DNA of 10,687 bases, taken from positions 1 through 10,687 of the forward strand of contig SFER01000063.1 in NCBI GenBank assembly GCA_004557195.1, in the 5' to 3' direction. The DNA comes from Bacteroidales bacterium (lineage in GTDB: Bacteria; Bacteroidota; Bacteroidia; Bacteroidales; Muribaculaceae). Positions 1-6,028 of this stretch are shown piece by piece (within the stretch, counting starts at the first letter, position 1; each line of letters begins with the position of its first letter). The position numbers were made by a program, and so were the translations under genes. The notes beneath the pieces were generated by a model that did no database searches, was not told where the DNA came from, and saw only the letters and a list, made by a program, of their open reading frames with translations.

Positions 1-68
1 CTCAGCTGGTTCAGAGCATCTGCCTTACAAGCAGAGGGTCGGCGGTTCGAATCCGTCAACGCCCACCA
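1..68 (+). tRNA. tRNA-Val (anticodon UAC), 5' end cut off by the window
   Basis: This is the 3' part of a tRNA; roughly the first 10 nt (5' acceptor strand) lie outside the window. The D-arm region comes first. The anticodon stem is TCTGC (19-23) paired with GCAGA (31-35) around loop CTTACAA, so the anticodon is TAC at 26-28 and reads valine GUA codons. The T arm is GGCGG (41-45) with CCGTC (53-57) around TTCGAAT. The 3' acceptor strand, discriminator A and an encoded CCA end at 68. It could be the last gene of a tRNA cluster starting to the left. Confidence 0.93.
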
Positions 69-99
69 AGCCGGAAGGAATCCTCCTCCCGGCTTTTTT
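69..99 (+). terminator. Rho-independent terminator of the tRNA-Val transcript
   Basis: The sequence AGCCGG (69-74) pairs with CCGGCT (89-94), and six T residues follow (94-99). It begins directly after the tRNA CCA, so it most likely ends the tRNA transcript. A small AGGA/TCCT pairing inside the loop may extend the stem. Confidence 0.8.
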
Positions 100-186
100 G
101 CGCCCCGTGGGCAGCCTGTCTCCGTGGGCTGCGGAAAATTACGGGACAGCGAACTGAAAAAGTGGTGAAAAATGGCTTTAAAACAG

Positions 187-236
187 CTTGAGAATTGAAG
201 ATTTCGATGCTTTGACCGGAATTTTCAATTCTCAAG
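187..236 (-). terminator. 50-bp near-perfect palindrome, probable terminator of the SGNH esterase gene
   Basis: CTTGAGAATTGAA (187-199) is an exact reverse complement of TTCAATTCTCAAG (224-236). Pairing continues inward through 200-206 with 217-223, with two G-U pairs, giving about 20 bp around a 10-nt loop. It lies 24 bp beyond the stop codon of the minus-strand esterase. Read on that strand it is followed by CTGTTTTAA, a short T-run, so a termination or mRNA 3'-end role is the simplest reading. The T-run is weak and the stem is longer and less GC-rich than usual, so a small dispersed palindromic element is an alternative. Confidence 0.45.
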
Positions 237-260
237 GGGTATTTGGGGGCTACGCCGGAG

Positions 261-1379
261 CTATCGGAGGAGCGGGGCGAGGACGGGGATGATTTTGTCG
301 GCATAGCGGCGGAAGCCGATGTCGGTGAAGTGGATTCCGTCAACGGTTCCTTCGTTGTCGTATCCCGAGATGCCGTCGCAAGTTACGTAGTAGAGATTTT
401 TGGGATTTTCGGCTTTGAGGCGTTCGTAGTTTTTGCGGAATGCGGCATTTTTTTCGGGGAGGTATTTGGCGAAGAAACTGTCAAATTTGGCGTAGGAGTA
501 CATGGGACCTTCTACCATGATGATGGGGACATCGGGGCGAGCTTTGCGGATGATGTTGACAAAATCGTAGGTGAGCGAGTCGCACATGTTGAGAGTGCAG
601 TTGGGGATCGGGTCGATGATGTAGGCGCTGACATTTTCGATTGATGCGAGGGCGCGTGCCATGCAGAAGTCCATTTTGCCTTCACCGCTGATTCCGATGT
701 TTATGACTTCGCAGTTGAGGTCGCGCTGAATCATATTGGTGGCGACCATACCGGTGCGAGTTGAGCAGCCGCCTTGGAGGATGCTTGTGCCGTATGCCAC
801 GACGCGCTTGGATGCCCGTGGATTGTCGATGTGGGGCTTGGTGATTGTGGCGGTGCTATCTACGCCAACCCAGAGTTCGGTAACTCCGTCGTAAAGTGGC
901 AGATAGATGAGAAATTCGCGGGTGTCTCCGGCAAGATTTTCGACATACACTTTCTCACATTCTTTTGTTTCCTTGTTGGCGATGGGGCGGTTGGTGTTAA
1001 CATATTCCCACACGCCATCGTCGCTGAGGCGGTAGAGGTCGGTGCCTTTCAATCCGGTGTCTGCCATGTGAAACATGTGAGTGTCCCAAAGGAGGGTGTA
1101 TTTAACGGCAACGCGTTTGGAGTTGGTGGCAAAACGCACGCCGATACCGCTGCTACACATCGAGCGTTCCCACAGGGTGGAGCGCACGCTGTCTTTGAGG
1201 TATTTGGGGATGCGAGTGAAAGTTCCCTCGGTGTCGTCAAATCCTTTGTTGATTATTCTAAGGTCGGTGGCATTGACATATTTGAGCGGTTCTGCCTTCT
1301 CTTCTGCCATCATTGATGTTGCCGGAGCCAATAGGGCAGCGGCAAGAAGCAAATTTTTAATAATTTTGTTGAGTGTCAT
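261..1379 (-). CDS. Exported SGNH/GDSL-family esterase with GxDLY N-terminal domain
   Basis: The product is 372 aa. Residues 1-25 look like a signal peptide: a short basic start, the hydrophobic stretch LLLAAALLAPA, then small residues. The N-terminal domain (about 35-180) contains GTDLY at 112-116, the signature of the GxDLY domain that precedes some GDSL-like esterases. The hydrolase domain starts near 190 with GTSILQGG (197-204), whose Ser199 is the likely nucleophile. A Gly-containing block follows (GISGEG, 229-234), then PN at 259-260 (block III Asn) and DGIH at 347-350, giving the Asp347/His350 pair. Families of this type remove acyl groups, often acetyl, from carbohydrates or small esters. 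The substrate cannot be read from sequence. The gene stands alone, with no sugar-utilisation genes beside it here. The ATG at 1379 is chosen because the signal peptide begins there and a promoter -7 box lies about 30 nt upstream. Confidence 0.9.
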   Translation of the reverse strand: MTLNKIIKNLLLAAALLAPATSMMAEEKAEPLKYVNATDLRIINKGFDDTEGTFTRIPKYLKDSVRSTLWERSMCSSGIGVRFATNSKRVAVKYTLLWDTHMFHMADTGLKGTDLYRLSDDGVWEYVNTNRPIANKETKECEKVYVENLAGDTREFLIYLPLYDGVTELWVGVDSTATITKPHIDNPRASKRVVAYGTSILQGGCSTRTGMVATNMIQRDLNCEVINIGISGEGKMDFCMARALASIENVSAYIIDPIPNCTLNMCDSLTYDFVNIIRKARPDVPIIMVEGPMYSYAKFDSFFAKYLPEKNAAFRKNYERLKAENPKNLYYVTCDGISGYDNEGTVDGIHFTDIGFRRYADKIIPVLAPLLR

Positions 1380-1408
1380 GATACTAAATAGTTGAAATTC
1401 TTAATGCA

Positions 1409-1416
1409 CAAAGGTA
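1409..1416 (-). promoter_or_regulatory. Bacteroidota -7 box (TACCTTTG) for the esterase gene
   Basis: Read on the minus strand this is TACCTTTG, matching the Bacteroidota consensus TAnnTTTG. It sits about 30 nt upstream of the esterase ATG. No good TTTG/TTG -33 element is present at the expected 19-21 nt spacing, so the promoter is only half supported. Confidence 0.5.
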
Positions 1417-1654
1417 GTCTTTTTTTTTAATTCCGAGACACACAATACTATTAAAAAAGGTGTATAAAAAGGAAAAGTCGGCTATTTGCTCCCGCAGATG
1501 CCGACCGAAGTAGATTACATTATGCTTTTAAGTGCTTTTGGAATTGCGCCGATGTAAGGTTTAATTGATTTTATGTTGCATATCGTATTGTTTCCTGTTT
1601 ATTCATATAACAATTCTACAGTTAAAGAGTTCACCAATTAATGGAAATTATTTC

Positions 1655-1662
1655 TAACTTTG
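1655..1662 (+). promoter_or_regulatory. Bacteroidota -7 box (TAACTTTG) for nhaC
   Basis: TAACTTTG followed by CAG is a textbook -7 box of the Bacteroidota primary sigma factor. It lies inside the longest reading of the nhaC frame (ATG at 1641) and only 17 nt before the ATG at 1680. It therefore argues that translation starts at 1680 or 1683 with a very short leader. The -33 position (around 1630-1633) reads TTCA, a poor match. Confidence 0.5.
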
Positions 1663-1679
1663 CAGAAATTTTGCTTGAT

Positions 1680-2978
1680 ATGATGGAAAATGATATTGAA
1701 AAATTGAACGGCTATCGTGGGGTGCTTGCGCTTTCCCCGATATTTGTATTTGTGCTGTTCTATCTCGGGGTGTCGATGCTGGCAGGCGATTTTTACAAGA
1801 TGCCGGTGTCGGTAGCCTTTAACGTGGCAAGTGTGTGGGCGATTTTGATAACGAAGGGTTCGTTGTCTCGCCGGATAGATATATTTTCGCGAGGGGCTGC
1901 CAATAGCGACATCCTGTATATGATATGGATTTTTATCCTTGCGGGGGCGTTTGCCGCACTTGCCAAGGGGATAGGGGCGATTGATGCCACTGTGAATCTC
2001 ACACTCAGTGTGATACCATCGCAATTTGTGCTTCCGGGGATGTTTCTTGCGGCATGTTTCGTGTCGTTGTCCATCGGGACATCGGTGGGCACGGTAACGG
2101 CGCTTGTTCCGCTGGCGGTGCATCTTGCCGAGGTTGCCGGAGGCGGCGATGTGGCGCTTTATGTCGCTGTGGTGCTTGGAGGCTCGTTTTTTGGCGATAA
2201 CCTCTCGTTTATCTCCGACACCACTATTGCGGCTACGCGCACACAGGGGTGCCGGATGAACGAGAAATTCAAGGCAAACATCAATTTTGCCCTACCTGCG
2301 GCACTTGTGGTGCTGGTTTTGTATTATTTTATAGGTGTGGAACACTCGGTGTCGCAGCCGCAAGTGGGCGACATCAACTATTGGCTTGTGGCGCCATATC
2401 TTCTTGTTATCGCACTTGCGCTTGCGGGGGTGAATGTGATGGTGGTGCTGATGAGCGGTGTCGCTGCGTCGCTTCTGCTTGGCGAGGTGTTTGGCTATGG
2501 ATTTGTGGAAATGAGCGGATTTATGGGCTCAGGAATCGAAGGCATGGGCGGACTGATAACCGTAACACTGCTTTCGGCGGGCTTGCTTGCGCTTATCGAG
2601 CATAATGGCGGTATCAAATTCCTAATCGACTGGCTCACAGGGAAGATTTCGGGCACACGCATGGCGGAATTTTCAATTGCGCTACTCACCGGGGCGGTGA
2701 ATGTGTGCACAGCCAACAACACAATCGCCATTCTCACTGTGGGGAACCTATCGCGTGGCGTTTCCGAAAAGTTTGGCATAGCGGCACGCAAGTCGGCAAG
2801 CATACTCGACACCTCAAGTTGCATTGTGCAATGCGTAATCCCATACGGCGCGCAAATGCTGCTTGCCACCGGGCTTGCCGGGATTTCGCCATTGTCGCTA
2901 TTTGAGTATATGTATTATCCGGCGGTGCTTGCGGTGGCACTCGTCTTGTCAATCCTTATTCCGTCGTTTAGGAAATAG
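1680..2978 (+). CDS. nhaC: NhaC-family Na+/H+ antiporter
   Basis: This is an inner-membrane antiporter of the NhaC/Na_H_antiporter family, about 432 aa and almost entirely hydrophobic helices (roughly 10-12). Such proteins exchange cytoplasmic Na+ for protons, or in some members exchange organic acids. Family motifs in this numbering are SIGTSVGTVTAL (about 131-142) and GGSFFGDNLSFISDTT (about 167-182), with conserved polar residues in a broken helix. Near the C-terminus are TANNTIAI and a RKSASILDTSSC-type segment, the second inverted half. An ATG at 1641 would add 13 residues (MEIISNFAEILLD), but the -7 box TAACTTTG lies in that stretch, so 1680 (or 1683, since ATGATG is in tandem) is preferred. 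The gene is monocistronic here and ends 8 bp from a convergent gene, with no obvious terminator between them. Confidence 0.88.
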   Translation: MMENDIEKLNGYRGVLALSPIFVFVLFYLGVSMLAGDFYKMPVSVAFNVASVWAILITKGSLSRRIDIFSRGAANSDILYMIWIFILAGAFAALAKGIGAIDATVNLTLSVIPSQFVLPGMFLAACFVSLSIGTSVGTVTALVPLAVHLAEVAGGGDVALYVAVVLGGSFFGDNLSFISDTTIAATRTQGCRMNEKFKANINFALPAALVVLVLYYFIGVEHSVSQPQVGDINYWLVAPYLLVIALALAGVNVMVVLMSGVAASLLLGEVFGYGFVEMSGFMGSGIEGMGGLITVTLLSAGLLALIEHNGGIKFLIDWLTGKISGTRMAEFSIALLTGAVNVCTANNTIAILTVGNLSRGVSEKFGIAARKSASILDTSSCIVQCVIPYGAQMLLATGLAGISPLSLFEYMYYPAVLAVALVLSILIPSFRK

Positions 2979-2986
2979 CGGGGTGG

Positions 2987-3409
2987 CTACCTGCGATGCG
3001 GCTCGTTTATCTTGAGTGGGAGGGTTGCCGCAATTGCCGCCACAAGGGCAATGGCAATTGACGCAACGCCCAATGTCCAGCCCCATGCCGTGCTCTTGAT
3101 GTTGAAAATGAGACCGCTTGTTGCGGCAAAATCTTGAGCGAAGAAGTAGAATGCGCCCACACCGATGAGGCTTGCGGCACTAAGAATCGACCAGAGCCTG
3201 TTTTTGAGATAGTTGAAGAAAATCGACAGGAAGCATCCGATGAACGGGATGAGGACAAACAACTCCATGCACAGCCTGTCGCTGCCGTTGATGGTTTCTT
3301 CGGTGAATTTAAACCCTGTGATATCGTTGAGCACGCCGCAATTGAAGTTGGGGCAGAAAAGATATGAAATAAGGGCTATGATAATGAATATATTGGATAC
3401 GAATTTCAT
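2987..3409 (-). CDS. Four-helix membrane protein of unknown function
   Basis: The product is 140 aa and I do not recognise a family. Hydrophobic segments lie at about 4-19, 48-66, 72-91 and 107-130, so a four-pass inner-membrane protein is likely. The connection between helices 1 and 2 (20-47) is polar and holds Cys24 and Cys47; Cys19 and Cys59 sit in or beside helices. The C-terminus ends in the basic tail NEPHRR. The start at 3409 is supported by a complete promoter 22-54 nt upstream. It converges with nhaC (8-bp gap), so the two transcripts probably overlap at their 3' ends. Its base composition resembles its neighbours. Confidence 0.75.
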   Translation of the reverse strand: MKFVSNIFIIIALISYLFCPNFNCGVLNDITGFKFTEETINGSDRLCMELFVLIPFIGCFLSIFFNYLKNRLWSILSAASLIGVGAFYFFAQDFAATSGLIFNIKSTAWGWTLGVASIAIALVAAIAATLPLKINEPHRR

Positions 3410-3431
3410 GATTAGTCGTTTTTGATGTTAG

Positions 3432-3463
3432 CAAAGTTATAAAATCGATGTCATAGAAACAAA
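3432..3463 (-). promoter_or_regulatory. Bacteroidota promoter for the 140-aa membrane protein
   Basis: On the minus strand TTTG (3460-3463) is followed after 20 nt by TAACTTTG (3432-3439). Both elements and the spacing match the Bacteroidota consensus. Transcription should start near 3425, giving a leader of about 15 nt before the ATG at 3409. Confidence 0.78.
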
Positions 3464-3554
3464 TAAAATGGAATAAAAATGCCTCGACAAATAGCAATGG
3501 GGCGATTTTGAACAAGATGTTGTGGCATATAGTAAGAAAAACTTCTGTTTTTAT

Positions 3555-3585
3555 TTTGAATTTGCTCCCATTTGCACTATCTTTG
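3555..3585 (+). promoter_or_regulatory. Bacteroidota promoter for the small CTD-like protein (and possibly ilvE)
   Basis: TTTG (3555-3558), a 19-nt spacer and TATCTTTG (3578-3585) followed by CAG form a consensus promoter. The start would be near 3592, giving a leader of about 10 nt before the ATG at 3602. This excludes the in-frame TTG at 3572 as a start. No second promoter is evident before ilvE, so this one may drive both genes. Confidence 0.8.
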
Positions 3586-3601
3586 CAGAAATATAAGCGA
3601 T

Positions 3602-3934
3602 ATGAGACGCATATTATTGATAATAGCAACTCTGATTCTGGTCTCCTCGACAATTTCTACAGTCGAGGCGCAATCGTTGTGGCGTGAGTCAAATCGCATA
3701 GTTTCAGTTCCAAGCCTGGTGGACCCTGCAGTAACCGACGGTGTTGAGATTTTTAGCGATAACGGCTCAATCATCATACGCACAAACCGCCGCGTGCAGG
3801 TGCGCGTTTTCACAATTCTTGGGCAACTTGTAACGCAAGCAACTCTAAATCCCGGCACAAGCGAATTTAAGGTTCTTGCCAGGGGGATTTATATTGTAAA
3901 AATCGGAAACATCACTCAGAAGGTGGCATTATAG
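3602..3934 (+). CDS. Small exported protein made mostly of a T9SS CTD / DUF6383-like beta domain
   Basis: The product is 110 aa. Residues 1-23 form a signal peptide (MRR, hydrophobic LLIIATLILVSS, then VEA before QS). Residues 24-45 are a short linker. Residues about 47-110 have the pattern of the C-terminal sorting or accessory beta domains common in Bacteroidota: GVEIFSDNGSIIIRT, then VQVRVFTILGQLV, then RGIYIVKIG and a final KVAL. This matches the usual layout: short strand, G-rich turn, 'v.i...Gq.v', 'l..GiYivki', 'Kv.v'. Normally this module follows a large passenger, and here there is almost none. Possible roles are a small secreted or surface protein, or the remnant of a larger one. 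The start was set at 3602 because a promoter covers the upstream in-frame TTG. ilvE follows after 39 nt. Confidence 0.75.
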   Translation: MRRILLIIATLILVSSTISTVEAQSLWRESNRIVSVPSLVDPAVTDGVEIFSDNGSIIIRTNRRVQVRVFTILGQLVTQATLNPGTSEFKVLARGIYIVKIGNITQKVAL

Positions 3935-3973
3935 AGCCACAAACTGTGTGGATTTAATAAATAAGGTTTTATT

Positions 3974-5002
3974 ATGGATAATACAGCAAACATCGATTGG
4001 ACTTCTCTCGGTTTCGGATATGTCCCTACCGACTACAATGTGAGAGTGTCCTACAAGGATGGCAAATGGGGCGAAATTGAGGTGACTAAGAGCGACAGCA
4101 TCAACATCCACATGGCTGCAACTTGCCTCCATTACGGACAAGAAATTTTTGAAGGCTTGAAGGCTTTTAGAGGCAAAGATGGAAAGATAAGGATATTCCG
4201 TCTTGAGGAGAATGCCAAGCGCATCCGTCGAAGTGCCGAAGGTATTATGATGGAGCCGCTCCCCGTGGAATTGTTCAAGGAGATGGTAATAAAGGTTGTA
4301 AAACTCAACGAACGCTTTATCCCGCCATACGGCTCGGGAGCATCACTCTACATTCGTCCTATCGAATTGGGTATGACCGCGCAAGTGGGTGTTAAGCCTG
4401 CAACCGAATATTTGTTTATGATTTTTGTAACTCCGGTGGGCGCATATTTCAAAGAGGGATTCCGCCCTGCCAAGATTGCTATTTATCGCGGTTACGACCG
4501 TGCCGCTCCACTTGGCACCGGTCGCTGGAAAGTGGGTGGCAACTATGCCGCATCGCTTGCCGCAGGACAGAAAGCAAAAGAGGGTGGCTATGCCGCTGTG
4601 CTTTATCTCGACCCGAAGGAGAAGAAATATATCGACGAATGTGGTCCGGCAAACTTCTTTGCAGTGCGCGACAACACCTATATCACCCCCAAGAGCGACT
4701 CGATTCTCCCCTCTATCACCAATATGAGCCTCCAGCAGATTGCGCTCGACATGGGGCTTAAAGTAGAGGCGCGTCCTGTTCCGGTTGAGGAACTTGCAAC
4801 AGTGGAGGAGGCTGCCGAATGTGGCACCGCCGCAGTTGCCGCTCCGATTCTCCAAGTCGATGACATCGACACCGGTGTGAAATATGTCATCTCCAAGAAT
4901 GGCGAGCCGGGACCTGTAACCACCGAACTCTATAATCGTCTTCGCGGCATCCAACTTGGCGATTTGGAGGATACTCACAATTGGGTTACCGTGCTTGATT
5001 GA
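3974..5002 (+). CDS. ilvE: Branched-chain amino acid aminotransferase
   Basis: A 342-aa fold-type IV PLP enzyme of the BCAT family. It transfers the amino group between glutamate and the 2-oxo acids of leucine, isoleucine and valine in the cytoplasm. The PLP lysine is Lys186 in GRWKVGGNYAAS (182-193). Other family blocks are HYGQEIFEGLKAFR (53-66), YIRP (126-129), the E222-C-G-P-A-N227 block (E..G..N) that contacts PLP, and CGTAAV (283-288) for the phosphate. The length of about 340 aa fits the longer BCAT subgroup. The upstream gap of 39 nt contains a weak hairpin (3937-3951) but no promoter, so co-transcription with the small exported protein is likely though functionally unexplained. A strong terminator-like hairpin follows at 5022-5057. 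No T-box or leader-peptide attenuator is visible. Confidence 0.96.
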   Translation: MDNTANIDWTSLGFGYVPTDYNVRVSYKDGKWGEIEVTKSDSINIHMAATCLHYGQEIFEGLKAFRGKDGKIRIFRLEENAKRIRRSAEGIMMEPLPVELFKEMVIKVVKLNERFIPPYGSGASLYIRPIELGMTAQVGVKPATEYLFMIFVTPVGAYFKEGFRPAKIAIYRGYDRAAPLGTGRWKVGGNYAASLAAGQKAKEGGYAAVLYLDPKEKKYIDECGPANFFAVRDNTYITPKSDSILPSITNMSLQQIALDMGLKVEARPVPVEELATVEEAAECGTAAVAAPILQVDDIDTGVKYVISKNGEPGPVTTELYNRLRGIQLGDLEDTHNWVTVLD

Positions 5003-5021
5003 TTAGTTAGACAATAAATGG

Positions 5022-5057
5022 ATGGCGGTAATGCCTCGGCGTTATCGCCATTATTTT
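5022..5057 (+). terminator. Terminator after ilvE, directly before the HD-domain gene
   Basis: Positions 5022-5034 pair with 5039-5051 over 13 continuous base pairs (two G-U), closing a CTCG tetraloop. The sequence TATTTTTAG follows, forming a classic intrinsic terminator shape. It ends only about 7 nt before the ATG at 5065, so the next gene has little room for its own promoter or ribosome site. It may act as a partial terminator or attenuator, not an absolute stop. Confidence 0.72.
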
Positions 5058-5064
5058 TAGTTTT

Positions 5065-5619
5065 ATGGGAAATTTTCTCTCGGTCATCAATAAGTTTTAT
5101 TCGCCGGGCAGCGACCTCTACAATCTGCTGCTCAACCACAGCCAGTGTGTGATGACGCTTGCAATAGACCTTGCGGCAAGCCGTTCTCTCGCAGTGGATT
5201 ACGAGTTGCTGGCGAGTGGCGCTATGCTTCACGATATCGGCATTCTCCACACCCATGCGCCGTCGATTTTGTGCACCGGCTCGGAGAATTATATGCGCCA
5301 TGGGGTGCTTGGCGCCGAGATGCTGCGCCCCCTCGGGCTTGAGGCGGAGGCTCGAATTTGCGAACGGCATATCGGTGCCGGACTCTCGGCTTGCGAAATT
5401 GCCGCTCAGAAACTTCCGCTGCCGCAGGTCGATTTCCTGCCGCTCACACTCGAGGAGAAACTTGTGTGCTATGCCGACAATTTCTTCTCTAAGTCCACAC
5501 CGTCGTTCGTGCCACGCAAGTTTGCCGAGGTGAGGCGGAAGATGGCGAAATTTGGCGACGCCACGCTTGCTCGATTCGACGAGATGGCACAATTGTTTGG
5601 TTCACCCGACGATATCTAA
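5065..5619 (+). CDS. HD-domain (HDIG-type) phosphohydrolase-like protein
   Basis: The product is 184 aa, with no signal peptide or membrane helix. The full metal-binding HD pattern is present: His25 (LLNHS), His56-Asp57 in LHDIG, His79, His102 and Asp138 in YADNFFSK. The five-plus-one ligand set suggests a binuclear metal site like other HDIG proteins, which hydrolyse phosphate monoesters or phosphodiesters of nucleotides. The substrate is unknown. Starting at 5065 is needed to include His25; the next in-frame ATG (about 5152) would lose it. The gene lies directly behind a terminator-like hairpin and ends 6 nt before a small membrane-protein gene with which it is probably co-transcribed. Confidence 0.85.
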   Translation: MGNFLSVINKFYSPGSDLYNLLLNHSQCVMTLAIDLAASRSLAVDYELLASGAMLHDIGILHTHAPSILCTGSENYMRHGVLGAEMLRPLGLEAEARICERHIGAGLSACEIAAQKLPLPQVDFLPLTLEEKLVCYADNFFSKSTPSFVPRKFAEVRRKMAKFGDATLARFDEMAQLFGSPDDI

Positions 5620-5625
5620 CCTCCT

Positions 5626-5925
5626 ATGGATTGGCTCTTTGCAATATTTGCGTGGATTTTGGTGTTGGCGCTTGGCATCGGACTCATTGTATTTAGCATC
5701 CAAGTAATGATTATGTTCCGGAAGATTGCAAAAGGGGAGATTATGTTTATCAACCCGGCTTTTCCATGGCGTGGAGCCATTGAGGTGAAGCGCAAAAAGC
5801 GTGAACCCGAGGATGACAATGTTTCGCAGCCGAAGAAGCGCCCGGAATGGCTCAGGTTTCTTCTCGAAGAAACCCCGGCAACGCTTCTCGAGCGGTATCG
5901 CCGCAATCGCCGATGCGAAAAATGA
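5626..5925 (+). CDS. Small single-pass membrane protein with basic tail, function unknown
   Basis: The product is 99 aa. One long hydrophobic helix spans about residues 3-30, followed by a cytoplasmic-type tail rich in Lys and Arg (VKRKKR, PKKRPEW, LLERYRRNRR). The positive-inside rule would place the tail in the cytoplasm. I do not recognise a family. It starts 6 nt after the HD gene, and this tight spacing supports a shared transcript and perhaps a shared role. The stop codon lies in a 9-bp inverted repeat (5915-5923 with 5939-5947) that could form a 3'-end hairpin, although a T-run after it is lacking. Confidence 0.68.
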   Translation: MDWLFAIFAWILVLALGIGLIVFSIQVMIMFRKIAKGEIMFINPAFPWRGAIEVKRKKREPEDDNVSQPKKRPEWLRFLLEETPATLLERYRRNRRCEK

Positions 5926-5964
5926 GGAAAATTGTGAGATTTTTCGCTAAAAATCGCCAAAATC

Positions 5965-5995
5965 TTGACTTTTGATTCAAAATGTATTATCTTTG
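5965..5995 (+). promoter_or_regulatory. Promoter of ssrA
   Basis: TTG (5965-5967), a 20-nt spacer and TATCTTTG (5988-5995) followed by CAC form a Bacteroidota consensus promoter. Transcription should start near 6002, about 27 nt upstream of the mature tmRNA 5' end, leaving a leader for RNase P to remove. Confidence 0.8.
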
Positions 5996-6028
5996 CACTC
6001 CACATTTGCTCTGCAATGTTTGAAAATC

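Larger units (their letters stand above)
1380..1679. other. Divergent intergenic region between the esterase and nhaC genes
   Basis: About 300 bp of AT-rich sequence with no convincing ORF or RNA gene. It carries the esterase promoter at its left end. The -7 box assigned to nhaC is at its right end. A weak inverted repeat, GTCGGC (1477-1482) with GCCGAC (1500-1505) and a 17-nt gap, lies between and could be an operator or a small hairpin, but nothing else supports it. A homopolymeric T tract occupies roughly 1420-1428. Confidence 0.5.

Noticed and set aside
1..68. Integration site for a mobile element at the tRNA-Val or ssrA 3' ends, both common targets
   Set aside because: No integrase gene and no direct repeat of either 3' end is seen elsewhere in the window.
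774..1316. Plus-strand open frame of 180 codons opposite the esterase
   Set aside because: It is antisense to a well-supported SGNH hydrolase, has no promoter box, and its translation is low-complexity in Val, Gly and Ala with no recognisable domain.
3572..3601. In-frame TTG at 3572 as start of the small CTD-like protein
   Set aside because: It overlaps the TATCTTTG promoter box at 3578-3585 and would put ten non-hydrophobic residues before the signal peptide. The ATG at 3602 is the natural start.
3935..3973. Amino-acid-responsive leader or T-box before ilvE
   Set aside because: The gap is only 39 nt, lacks a leader ORF with branched-chain codons, and has only a 5-bp hairpin.
4343..4978. 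Minus-strand open frame of about 211 codons inside ilvE
   Set aside because: It is a shadow of the ilvE coding sequence. ilvE has all BCAT motifs, and the antisense frame has none.
5915..5947. Inverted repeat GCGAAAAAT/ATTTTTCGC as a terminator after the 99-aa gene
   Set aside because: The 9-bp stem is AT-rich, the loop is 15 nt and no T-run follows, so it is noted in the gene entry but not called a terminator.
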